DNA from: Gracilimonas sp034520725
GTDB taxonomy: Bacteria; Bacteroidota; Rhodothermia; Balneolales; Balneolaceae
Reading direction: 5' to 3'
Assembly: GCA_034520725.1 (NCBI GenBank)
Contig: JAXHNH010000001.1
Span: 1 to 64,000 of the forward strand
DNA: 64,000 nucleotides
The notes beneath the pieces are model-generated. The model did no database searches, was not told the origin of the DNA, and was given only the letters and a program-made list of their open reading frames with translations. Within the stretch, counting starts at the first letter, position 1, and every line of letters begins with the position of its first letter. Position numbers and translations under genes: made by a program. This document shows positions 1-7,141 of this stretch, in pieces.

Positions 1-22
1 TAACCAACTGAGCTACGGGCCC
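1..22 (-). tRNA. 5' end of a CAU tRNA (probably elongator tRNA-Met), left element junction
   Basis: Read on the minus strand, the first 22 bases give the acceptor and D-arm start of a tRNA (GGGCCCGTAGCTCAGTTGGT and onward). The gene runs out of the window on the left, so its anticodon is not seen here. The same 22 bases recur at 13235-13256, where they continue to a CAT anticodon. The direct repeat marks the two ends of an integrated element. I infer that the intact tRNA is the one on the left, rebuilt by the element with a 5' part and upstream region of its own. Confidence 0.75.
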
Positions 23-32
23 TTGTATGTTT

Positions 33-73
33 AAAGCCAATGTCATTTTACTGATGACGCCCATTTTGGCTTT
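33..73. other. Nested inverted repeat next to the left att site
   Basis: AAAGCCAA (33-40) pairs with TTGGCTTT (66-73), and inside it GTCAT (42-46) pairs with ATGAC (54-58). It lies 10 bases upstream of the tRNA 5' end, inside the element. It could fold in the tRNA primary transcript or be a recombination-related structure. No T-run makes it a convincing terminator. Confidence 0.45.
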
Positions 74-74
74 T

Positions 75-121
75 TGTACCCAAGGGTGTACCCCAGATAA
101 CTTGCCAAAAACGATTGTACC
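75..121 (+). repeat. TGTACC direct repeats, candidate integrase arm sites
   Basis: TGTACC occurs at 75-80, 87-92 and 116-121. At the other element end it occurs at 13043-13048 and, inverted, at 13156-13161. Short repeated sites clustered just inside both ends are typical of arm-type binding sites of tyrosine integrases. The assignment to the 11757-13025 integrase is inference. Confidence 0.4.
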
Positions 122-194
122 TCTTGTTAAAAAAAGGTTATCGGTTTAAGTGTTCGTGTTAAGACACCGGCTTTCGCTTACAAATTGTAAGTGA

Positions 195-231
195 GCGCCA
201 AAGATAAATATCTTAAACCTCAGAGTCGAAT
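195..231 (-). promoter_or_regulatory. Element copy of the tRNA upstream region with a TAnnTTTG-type promoter box
   Basis: Bases 195-231 match 13284-13320, the sequence upstream of the other tRNA copy, at 32 of 37 positions without gaps. On the minus strand both contain TATCTTTG (199-206 and 13288-13295), which fits the Bacteroidota -7 box TAnnTTTG. Here the box lies 177 bases upstream of the tRNA 5' end, against 32 bases at the right junction. I infer that the element brings its own promoter to keep the disrupted tRNA expressed. Confidence 0.5.
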
Positions 232-483
232 GTTTCTCCTCCAAATTTTTAAATAAAACCAGATCTTTTGACTCCAATAACCAAGCACCAAATTTGGCTT
301 GTAACGCTTCATATTTAATCTTTTGGATCAAACTATCCATCTAGTGAATTGAACTATTGAGTGAAGGCCGATTAATTCCCCGTTTCTTTAAAAGGAAACA
401 GGATTACCATCACACTTACTCCGGGAGTACTAAAGAGTGAAAAATGATCTCATATATGAAAAGCCAGAAAAAGGATAATTTTT

Positions 484-770
484 ATGTTTCAATGTTTCAA
501 ATACATAAAAAGTAACTTTACGTATATAAATTCCCTGTTTTTCTTGAAACATTTTATGAAACATCAATGAAACTGAATGAAACATTTAAACTTTTTGAGG
601 AAACAGCGATGTTTCATTCTTGTTTCAGGATGAATCGTATATAAGTTACTGTTATTTAATGGGTAATTGATTTGAAAGAAAATGCTTTGAAACATGCATG
701 TTTCAGAAAATGTTTCATAAAAATCATGGTCTGAAGCTATATAAAGAGCGATTTTAGGGTTGTGAAACAT
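484..770. repeat. Helically phased TGAAACAT / ATGTTTCA array
   Basis: Exact or one-mismatch 8-mers lie at 484, 492, 545, 557, 568 (degenerate), 578, 599 (degenerate), 609, 620, 688, 698, 710 and 763, in both orientations. Neighbours within clusters are mostly 10-12 bases apart, close to one helical turn. Sites 688-695 and 698-705 form a palindrome with a 2-base spacer. The stretch 232-1124 holds no convincing gene; the small open frames in it have no family features. Such arrays usually bind a multimeric protein (iterons, operator or partition sites). The partner is unknown. Confidence 0.7.
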
Positions 771-1136
771 TTTTCAGGAAAAAGTTATTGAAATCGCACT
801 TCATCAAAATTTTCCAAATCAATTATTAAGTTTAATTAAATGATCACCTTTCTATTTATATGCCAGTAAAAATGTATAGAATTGGACGCTATTATTATAT
901 CTATTATGGTACTTATTCGGAGTGCATAGCTGAAAGACACATTAAGCCATAAGTAGGAGAAAAAATAATTTTGTAACATTTAAGTAGCTTATTACTCTTA
1001 TGAGAGTAAAACATCGCGGGTACAAAATTATCGGAAGGACATTTCAAAGGCAAAAAACCATAAACCGATAATTAAATAAGATATTTATGTTCGAAATAAT
1101 GAATGTACTTTTTGGAAGTATAAAGGGGGGGGGTAA

Positions 1137-1568
1137 ATGCATACCTCATATAACTATCCCAAGCAGTTAATAACTGAGTACAGAGAAACAGTCAGGGATT
1201 CTATTCCCGGCGAATTACCGGATGATGTTCGATGTTTCCTGAATTTTATCGTAGAACATCTCTATGATGATGCGCTAACCGTGGCCGATGCTATTAATAC
1301 CTGTAAGATCAAGAGTAAAAATTTTACTTCCAGGTTTAGTTTCTACATAGGAGCCACACCCAAGAAATTTATTTTGGAGCACCGGATAAATACCGCAAAA
1401 CTTTTATTCCAAGAAACGGAACTTAGTGTTGCTCACGTAAGCATTTTAGTGGGTTTTTCTACGCATTCTGCTTTTTCTAAAGCATTTAAAAGTGGAACAG
1501 ATGGGGTAAATCCATCTGATTGGAGGGGACATAATTCAAGGAAAAATTCAAGGAAAAATTCAGGGTAA
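1137..1568 (+). CDS. AraC-type helix-turn-helix regulator, short form
   Basis: This 143-residue protein is essentially an AraC/XylS DNA-binding domain. The two helix-turn-helix units span about residues 38-130, with the conserved stretch RINTAKLLFQETELSVAHVS and a second helix around GFSTHSAFSKAFK. There is no sensor domain. The ATG lies 3 bases after a run of nine G (1125-1133), which may act as ribosome binding site and could vary in length. The last codons are 12-bp repeats giving RKNSRKNS. It is the first gene of the element cargo and probably controls the peptide locus downstream; the target is inferred. Confidence 0.8.
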   Translation: MHTSYNYPKQLITEYRETVRDSIPGELPDDVRCFLNFIVEHLYDDALTVADAINTCKIKSKNFTSRFSFYIGATPKKFILEHRINTAKLLFQETELSVAHVSILVGFSTHSAFSKAFKSGTDGVNPSDWRGHNSRKNSRKNSG

Positions 1569-1580
1569 ACTTCAAGCATC
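1533..1580 (+). repeat. 12-bp tandem repeat, AATTCAAGGAAA type, copy 1
   Basis: Four units of 12 bases start at 1533, 1545, 1557 and 1569 (AATTCAAGGAAA twice, then AATTCAGGGTAA and ACTTCAAGCATC). They form the end of the AraC-type gene and a little beyond. The same unit is found at 5426-5485 after the truncated exporter fragment. Confidence 0.75.
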
Positions 1581-1639
1581 TAAAAAATCTATTCATTATT
1601 TAGTGAAGAGTTATTAACTGAAACATATTCTTGGGTACA

Positions 1640-3274
1640 ATGAAAGAAGTAATTATTGACTACCTGAAAGCCATGAAGCTAAAGATTGCTCATGGTTATA
1701 TAGAGAAACAGTTACTCTCACATCCTGACTATCCATCCATACTAAGTGCTTCAGATATATTGGAGCAATTGGGCCTAAATGTACAGGTGGGTAAAATTGG
1801 GAAAAAGCAACTTCCCGAAATCCCTTTTCCCTATCTGCTGCATACCAATTCCATAAACGGTGGATTCTTACTCGTTAACGATGAGCAAACCCTGGTAAAG
1901 GAACAGGAGAAACTAAAAGCGTGGGAAGGAGTAATTTTAAAAGCAGAACATATAAAAACGATTTCCGATCCATCGAATAACAAAGCCGTATTAGAAGATT
2001 GCTTTAACAAGTGGACGAAAAGTTTTGCTATTTTGGGAATGGGTTTGCTTTTGTTAACGGCTTTTCTTCCTTCAGCCGGTCTTTTTAATAGCCTATTTCT
2101 GCTAACTGCTTTAAGCGGACTTTTATTAGGATATGTGTTTGTAGCCAAAGACCTCGGCGTAAAATATTCTGCTGTAGAATCTTTTTGCGGGGCTGAGGCT
2201 GCAAATCAGTGCGATCAGGTATTAACCTCTGAGTATTCTAATCTGTTTGGACCGGTCACTTTTTCTGATCTAGTGCTTCCCTATTTTGCTATGCAAACGA
2301 TGATAGCAGCTTCTATAATGCCTGTCTCTGCAAATAGCCCTGCCTGGTGGACGTTTCTGTCTGCTTTGGCGGTATTGAGTATACCGGCCATTATCTATTC
2401 GGTGTACTACCAATGGGCGAAGATAAAAGCCTGGTGCCGGCTTTGTTTATTGGTCGTTGGGGTTTTACTGATGCAAATAGGGCTTTTTGCGTATGCTTTT
2501 CAAAGTGGTTCGATTGTCTTGGCTACCCCGGGCCCGTTGACCATTGTAAGCTCAGCTCTTTTATTTTTAACAATTGGTTCGGCAGCCGTTTGGGTAAAAG
2601 CAATTATTAAGGATCATAATAAAACAAAGCAATCCGAAGCGACTGCTAAGCAGGTTAAATACGATCCTAAAGTGTTTACTCAGTATTTATTAGAACAGAG
2701 AAAAGTAGAGGTCAAGCCACTCAAACATGAAATTAGCATTGGAAACCCCGAAGCGGAGCTTCAATTGGTAATGGCAAGTAACCTATTTTGTAATCCTTGT
2801 AAAGCAATGCATGAAAAGTTAAATGCATTATTACAAGTGTGGCCCGATAGCCTGCATATTTCATTTCGATTTTTATCGGTCAAAATGAAAGATGAGAATG
2901 AAGCCAATCCCCGGGCCCACCTGGTGCATTATTGGCTGCAAAACATCCATGGCTCAGCAGATGAAAGCCGCCGAACTCAAGAAATTATTCACGATTGGTT
3001 TAACAGGGAAGGTATAGAAGAATTTTTTAGCCACTATGAGCTACGACCAGAAAGCCATTCGGATCTTTCGGAAGTATTGAAGCGGCAGGATGATTGGGTT
3101 AAGGAGGCTAAGATCACGAAAACCCCTACCCTGTTCTTAAATGGATATGAATTACCAACGCAATATACAATCAAAGATTTAACATCCATGATTCCCGGGT
3201 TGATAGATCACCTTCAGCATGAGGAGAAATTAAAAATAAAAAGACAGGAAAAGCATGAACAAGGAATTGTTTAG
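1640..3274 (+). CDS. Three-domain disulfide-forming protein: C39-like / VKOR / thioredoxin
   Basis: Start at ATG 1640 (an in-frame TTG lies 9 bases upstream). Residues 1-105 resemble a C39-like peptidase domain without the catalytic Cys, with a typical HPDYPSILSASDILEQLGL stretch. Several membrane helices follow, forming a vitamin K epoxide reductase (VKOR) domain with paired loop cysteines (CGAEAANQC) and the redox motif CRLC. The C-terminal part (about 365-544) is a DsbA-like thioredoxin fold with CNPC. Known fusions of this kind oxidise secreted cysteines and pass electrons to quinone. It lies 94 bases before a six-cysteine precursor gene, so I infer that it makes the disulfides of the exported peptides. 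Confidence 0.85.
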   Translation: MKEVIIDYLKAMKLKIAHGYIEKQLLSHPDYPSILSASDILEQLGLNVQVGKIGKKQLPEIPFPYLLHTNSINGGFLLVNDEQTLVKEQEKLKAWEGVILKAEHIKTISDPSNNKAVLEDCFNKWTKSFAILGMGLLLLTAFLPSAGLFNSLFLLTALSGLLLGYVFVAKDLGVKYSAVESFCGAEAANQCDQVLTSEYSNLFGPVTFSDLVLPYFAMQTMIAASIMPVSANSPAWWTFLSALAVLSIPAIIYSVYYQWAKIKAWCRLCLLVVGVLLMQIGLFAYAFQSGSIVLATPGPLTIVSSALLFLTIGSAAVWVKAIIKDHNKTKQSEATAKQVKYDPKVFTQYLLEQRKVEVKPLKHEISIGNPEAELQLVMASNLFCNPCKAMHEKLNALLQVWPDSLHISFRFLSVKMKDENEANPRAHLVHYWLQNIHGSADESRRTQEIIHDWFNREGIEEFFSHYELRPESHSDLSEVLKRQDDWVKEAKITKTPTLFLNGYELPTQYTIKDLTSMIPGLIDHLQHEEKLKIKRQEKHEQGIV

Positions 3275-3368
3275 AAAAAGCAGCACTAAACATTCGGGTC
3301 AAAAACCTGTATCCGGTTTGGCAAAAGCTAAATGAAACAGGTTAATTATAATTAAACGAGGAAATACA

Positions 3369-3611
3369 ATGAATGCACTAAAATTACTAAGTAGGAGTGA
3401 AATGAGAATGATCAAAGGAGGGGAAGATCCCCATTGGACTTGTTGGTGTCAGAGTGATGGAGGATGTACTGTTTCTGTCAGACAATATGAAAATATGTGG
3501 CAAATGGATACTATATGTGAGGGAGACAGTCAATCTACCCCATCTTCAGGTTCTGGAACTTGGGGCGGTAGCGCCTGTGGTGGTACCTGTGCATATCCTC
3601 AATCAGCATAA
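3369..3611 (+). CDS. Cysteine-rich GG-leader peptide precursor 1
   Basis: An 80-residue precursor with leader MNALKLLSRSEMRMIKGG, ending in the double glycine recognised by C39 peptidases (Bacteroidota GG-type natural product precursor). The mature part would be about 62 residues with six cysteines, starting with a CxC pair and ending in a Gly/Ser-rich tail. The 17 bases before the start (3350-3366, AATTAAACGAGGAAATA) recur exactly before the second precursor at 5558-5574. It is followed by a hairpin and a propeller lipoprotein gene. Predicted role: exported disulfide-bonded peptide, possibly bacteriocin or signal. Activity is not shown by the sequence. Confidence 0.8.
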   Translation: MNALKLLSRSEMRMIKGGEDPHWTCWCQSDGGCTVSVRQYENMWQMDTICEGDSQSTPSSGSGTWGGSACGGTCAYPQSA

Positions 3612-3616
3612 GTATT

Positions 3617-3647
3617 TTGGTTCAGTCATTAATTTTGGCTGAACCAA
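3617..3647 (+). terminator. Hairpin after precursor 1 (attenuator-like)
   Basis: TTGGTTCAG (3617-3625) pairs perfectly with CTGAACCAA (3639-3647), followed by TCTTTT. It lies between the peptide stop and the next gene start at 3658. A partial terminator here would let the precursor be made in excess of the downstream genes. A similar arrangement follows precursor 2. Confidence 0.55.
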
Positions 3648-3657
3648 TCTTTTGAAT

Positions 3658-4748
3658 ATGAAGGTAAAAGGCATATATATAATTGTATTAATATTGGTTT
3701 CTGCTTGTTCAGATTCTCAAAGAATAGAATATCCCACTACCGAATCAGAAGTACTGAATGAATTTGTACAATCGGCTTCTATACAGTACATAAATCTTGA
3801 TAGTGTGGAGACAACTCGAAATTGTTTTGGACGAAGAGAATATAATTTTTGATTTAATGCAGGATGAATCCGACCCAATTATCAGCGATATTAGGTATTT
3901 TGTAAGTACACACAATAACTACTATGTGTATTCTTGGATTCTAAGAGAAATTTATCAAATAGGCAAAGATGGTACTAAGCATGGCCAATCCACAAAAGAA
4001 GGAAGAGGCCCCGGAGAGCATAGTATGCTTTCAAGCCTTGCAATGAATTCAAAATGGATCTTTACCGCTGACGAAGAAAATGCCCGAGTTAATATTTATA
4101 ATCATGATTTTGACTATCAAAAAACGGTTCCGGAAATATTGGCTAAGGATATAGCAGTAAGCGAAAACCTGCTCCTCACTACTCGGTTTAATTACGAAGG
4201 ATTAACGGATAACGGACTTGTCAAAATTGCTTTTTTGAATACCCCAGAAAAGGCAGTTAAATTTATAATGCCAAAAATAGTACCCGATGGATATCAACCC
4301 TTTATTTACAATAGTGTAGATATCGCAATAAATAATTACAATCAAATTGCAGCTTCTTATTCTCCGCTGCCCTGGATTTTTTTATTTGATGAAAATCAGG
4401 AGCTTGAGAACGCATTGCTTTTCGAAGATTCACGGTTCGATTCTTTAGACAGGGTACCCCTCGATATTCATAAACCAGATCCAAATAATCAGGATGGTAT
4501 TGGAGGGGCGAATTTACTTTCAAAGATTTGTGTTAATGGATAATGGAGACTTATTTATTTTAAATAATGTAATTGAGCATTTGGAAAAAAAAGAAGATGG
4601 AAGTTATGAACATGCTGGCCGCTATAAAGTTATATATCCTGAAACAGAACAGACCTTTTGGGTTGATCAGTTGATCCCTATAGGAGAAAACAAAATGGTA
4701 GCTAGCAACTGGTATTACTTGTTTGAGTTTGAAATCCCGAATAAATAA
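3658..4748 (+). pseudogene. 6-bladed beta-propeller lipoprotein, frameshifted (cassette 1)
   Basis: The first frame begins at ATG 3658 with a lipoprotein signal (IYIIVLILVSAC). Homologous reading then jumps frame near 3800-3830 and again near 4509 at a GGGG run, ending at 4748. The body carries the family motif EGRGPGE and the DNGDLF blade motif. Bacteroidota proteins of this class are about 360-390 residues, which fits the sum of the three pieces. Such lipoproteins often accompany GG-leader peptides; their role is unclear. The breaks may be real decay or base-call errors. Confidence 0.7.
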
Positions 4749-4752
4749 TATC

Positions 4753-5334
4753 ATGAGATTATTTATAAGAATAGTGGTTTTATGGTTAGGTATCAGCAGC
4801 TGTACCCAACCTAGTGAAACTCCCGATAAAAATATCCCAGCAACACCAGCACTCGACATCATTGATATAAGAATTTATGAAGACGGCCGCACCTATGTAA
4901 ATGGCAAAAGTACCAATTACTCAGCCATACCCGGTCTCATGCAGTCAATGAATATTTCAGAACAAACGTTAGCTCGGTTTATTTTTGTGATGGGAGAACA
5001 AACTCCGCTCGTGTACGAGACAACCCGACTCCTGCAGCAGCATGGCACATTCAACATTAAAAAAATAATACTCCCACAAGCTGAATTTTATACTTACTTA
5101 GAACAAAACATCCACATTGATATTTTAACTAATGGGCGAGTATTACTCGATGGAAACGAACTTTTTGTCGAAGACATAACAGTTGCCTTGAAAGCACCGG
5201 GCATCACCCCGGATAAAACTATCATTTTTACACTACCTGAAAACTTTTCGAAGTCTGCACTTAACCGTTCCGTACAAATATTAGATTCACTTGGATTTAA
5301 TTCAATTAAATACGCCGATTTAACGGAATACTAA
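4753..5334 (+). CDS. Lipoprotein with two ExbD/TolR-like segments (tentative)
   Basis: Start chosen at ATG 4753, which gives a lipoprotein signal (RIVVLWLGISSC) at once; a longer frame upstream overlaps the propeller gene. The 193-residue protein has two similar halves, each with a short strand pattern 'I-DI-I--DGR-Y-NG' or 'I-ILTNGRVLLDG' and a later segment resembling the C-terminal part of ExbD/TolR periplasmic domains (SVQILDSLGFNSIKYADL). It sits only 4 bases after the propeller gene. The function is unknown; the ExbD likeness is by eye and needs a profile search. Confidence 0.55.
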   Translation: MRLFIRIVVLWLGISSCTQPSETPDKNIPATPALDIIDIRIYEDGRTYVNGKSTNYSAIPGLMQSMNISEQTLARFIFVMGEQTPLVYETTRLLQQHGTFNIKKIILPQAEFYTYLEQNIHIDILTNGRVLLDGNELFVEDITVALKAPGITPDKTIIFTLPENFSKSALNRSVQILDSLGFNSIKYADLTEY

Positions 5335-5427
5335 ATGAAACCCTTCAAACTCTACCGCCAGTACGATCAAATGGATTGCGGGCCTACCTGTTTGCAAATC
5401 TTGGTTAAACCCCACGAGGAAAATTAA
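5335..5427 (+). pseudogene. Truncated 5' fragment of a C39-peptidase ABC exporter
   Basis: The first 25 or so codons are nearly the same as those of the exporter gene at 7142, including the catalytic cysteine region QMDCGPTCLQ, and even the base sequence matches closely. It stops after 30 codons (QILVKPHEEN) and passes straight into 12-bp repeats. It directly follows the ExbD-like gene. I read it as the leftover of a second exporter gene, removed when the cassette was duplicated and then partly deleted. Confidence 0.85.
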
Positions 5428-5485
5428 TTCAAGGAAAAATTCATGTAAAAATTCAGGGAAAAGTTCAAGGGAAATTTCCAGCATA
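5426..5485 (+). repeat. 12-bp tandem repeat, copy 2
   Basis: Units AATTCAAGGAAA, AATTCATGTAAA, AATTCAGGGAAA and AGTTCAAGGGAA start at 5426, 5438, 5450 and 5462, followed by a decayed unit near CAGCATA. They match the tail of the AraC-type gene at 1533-1580, including the final CAGCAT/AAGCAT. The shared repeat suggests that recombination joined the exporter fragment to this tail. Confidence 0.7.
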
Positions 5486-5576
5486 GGCAGGAAAAATTAC
5501 TTTAATTGCATTATGCCTATTCAAATAAAAGCAGTATTGAATGGATAATTAAAACTTAATTAAACGAGGAAATAAA

Positions 5577-5786
5577 ATGGAAGCCTTACAAATACTTAGT
5601 AGAAAGGAAATGAAAATGATAAAAGGTGGTGATGGCTGGGAGTCATGCTCTTGCTACAATATACAGGGAGAATCACAAGGCTCTGTTACTTGTTCTGAAG
5701 ACATTGACAAAAATCAATGTTGCCAACTTCAATACTCTGGTACCTTTGCTGTAAATTGTTCGCCTACCGAACCTATGGAGGCATAA
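5577..5786 (+). CDS. Cysteine-rich GG-leader peptide precursor 2
   Basis: A 69-residue paralogue of precursor 1 with leader MEALQILSRKEMKMIKGG. The predicted mature part has about 51 residues and also six cysteines, starting with a CxC pair (ESCSCY) and containing a CC pair (QCCQ). The leader is far more conserved than the core, as expected for a precursor family sharing one processing peptidase. The upstream 17 bases are identical to those of precursor 1. The exporter that would cleave after GG is at 7142. Confidence 0.8.
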   Translation: MEALQILSRKEMKMIKGGDGWESCSCYNIQGESQGSVTCSEDIDKNQCCQLQYSGTFAVNCSPTEPMEA

Positions 5787-5816
5787 TAAAGGGTTTCAAT
5801 CTCAATTATCTACAAT

Positions 5817-5843
5817 GTGGACTGGTTTGTTTAACCAGTCCAC
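5817..5843 (+). terminator. Hairpin after precursor 2 (attenuator-like)
   Basis: GTGGACTGGTT (5817-5827) pairs perfectly with AACCAGTCCAC (5833-5843), an 11-bp stem with a 5-base loop, followed by an ACATTTTAGATTTG tail. It lies 31 bases after the precursor stop and before the propeller gene at 5875, in the same place as the hairpin of cassette 1. Confidence 0.6.
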
Positions 5844-5874
5844 ACATTTTAGATTTGTAATAAAGAAAAACAAT

Positions 5875-7058
5875 ATGCTTACTGTAAATAACATTAAACT
5901 TTATTTAATACTTTTTATTTCTTGTTTTTATTGTAGTTGTGAAAAGGTAAGCAAAGAAAGCATACCTGATTTTTTCAGTGGTTACTCAGATATATCTAAT
6001 TTGAAACTATCAGGAGAGCCTATATCTACTGTAGAATTTGCTGAAGAACAATCATTTGCTGATTTTGATTCTGTTTTTTATAGAGAAATTAAACATATAG
6101 GTGTAGATTTTTCAAGCCGTGTTTATTTAAATAACGAGGAAGCAATTCATGTATATGAGAAAGATGGAAGTTATTTAAGAAAAATAGGAAGAAAAGGAAG
6201 GGGGCCTGGAAAATTCGAAGCTATTCACAATTTCATAATAAAAAACAATAGACTGTATGTTTATGATGCATTTATGACTCGTATTAGCGTTTTTAACTTA
6301 AATTCATTCAAATTAGAAAATGAAATAAGTCTCCCGTCTTTAAAAGGGTTGGTTGGGCTAGGTGAATTTGCAGTTAAAAATGAAGGGTCATTAGTTCTTG
6401 GAATGACTGAGAGTAGAAAAAAATCTAACTCAGTTATTACTGAAAAATATATGCACTATTATCATATAGATAATAAAGGTGTTATAAATGATTCAAGAAT
6501 AGAGACGAACAAATTAGCTGATTACTTTAAGGTTACTAATGCAAATGGTTCCTCATATCCTCCAATACCATTCGATCGAACTACTATATTTTCATTGTCC
6601 GAATCGGGTAAAATGTATTTTGCATGGACAGGTGAAATTGCAATAAAAATATTTGATGCTAATGGTAGGTACATGAAAGGAATTTATTGTCCATTTGAAA
6701 ATGAGCAGGTGAGAAATGATTCTGATTATCCCGAAGCTTATAAAGTACTGAATATTACTTCGGATATGAAAAGAGTGCTTGGGATAGGTTACCTGAGACT
6801 CACCCCGCAATAATGCATTTTTTTGTAGACGATAAAGAAAGGATTTGGTTGGCTACTTATATTTCCAATCGAAAAATGTATGAGTGGTGGGTTCTTACCG
6901 ACAACGGAAGCTTGATAACTAAATTTATTTGGCCAAAAAATAAGTTGATAAAATTAGTTAAAAAGGAATATGCATACACGATTGAAACAGATGAAGAATC
7001 GAGGGATTATTTTGTAAATCGCTACAAAATAGAATGGATTAAACACAAACCCAATTAA
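5875..7058 (+). pseudogene. 6-bladed beta-propeller lipoprotein, frameshifted (cassette 2)
   Basis: Start at ATG 5875, giving a lipoprotein signal that ends in CFYCSC; a longer frame upstream would read through the hairpin. Blade motifs include RKGRGPGKFE and LYVYDAFMTRISVF. Near 6795-6812 the frame must shift to continue as ETHPAIMHFFVDDKERIWLA and onward to 7058. The total is about 394 residues, normal for the family. Bases here are clearly AT-richer than in the chromosomal genes. It is a paralogue of the 3658-4748 gene. Confidence 0.75.
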
Positions 7059-7141
7059 CAAAACTTCACTTCTAAATTAATAGTGTAAATAATTGGAACA
7101 TTACCAATGTAAGTCGTAAAAAAGCTTAAAACAAATTTGCA

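Noticed and set aside
484..770. CRISPR-like repeat array
   Set aside because: Repeat words are only 8 bases, occur in both orientations and have no equal-length spacers; no cas gene is present.
146..770. Small minus-strand open frames (146-340 and 564-770)
   Set aside because: No start-site logic or family features; the second lies within the repeat array.
1640..1960. Active C39 peptidase at the start of the VKOR fusion
   Set aside because: The catalytic cysteine motif (DCGPTC type) is missing, unlike in the exporter at 7142.
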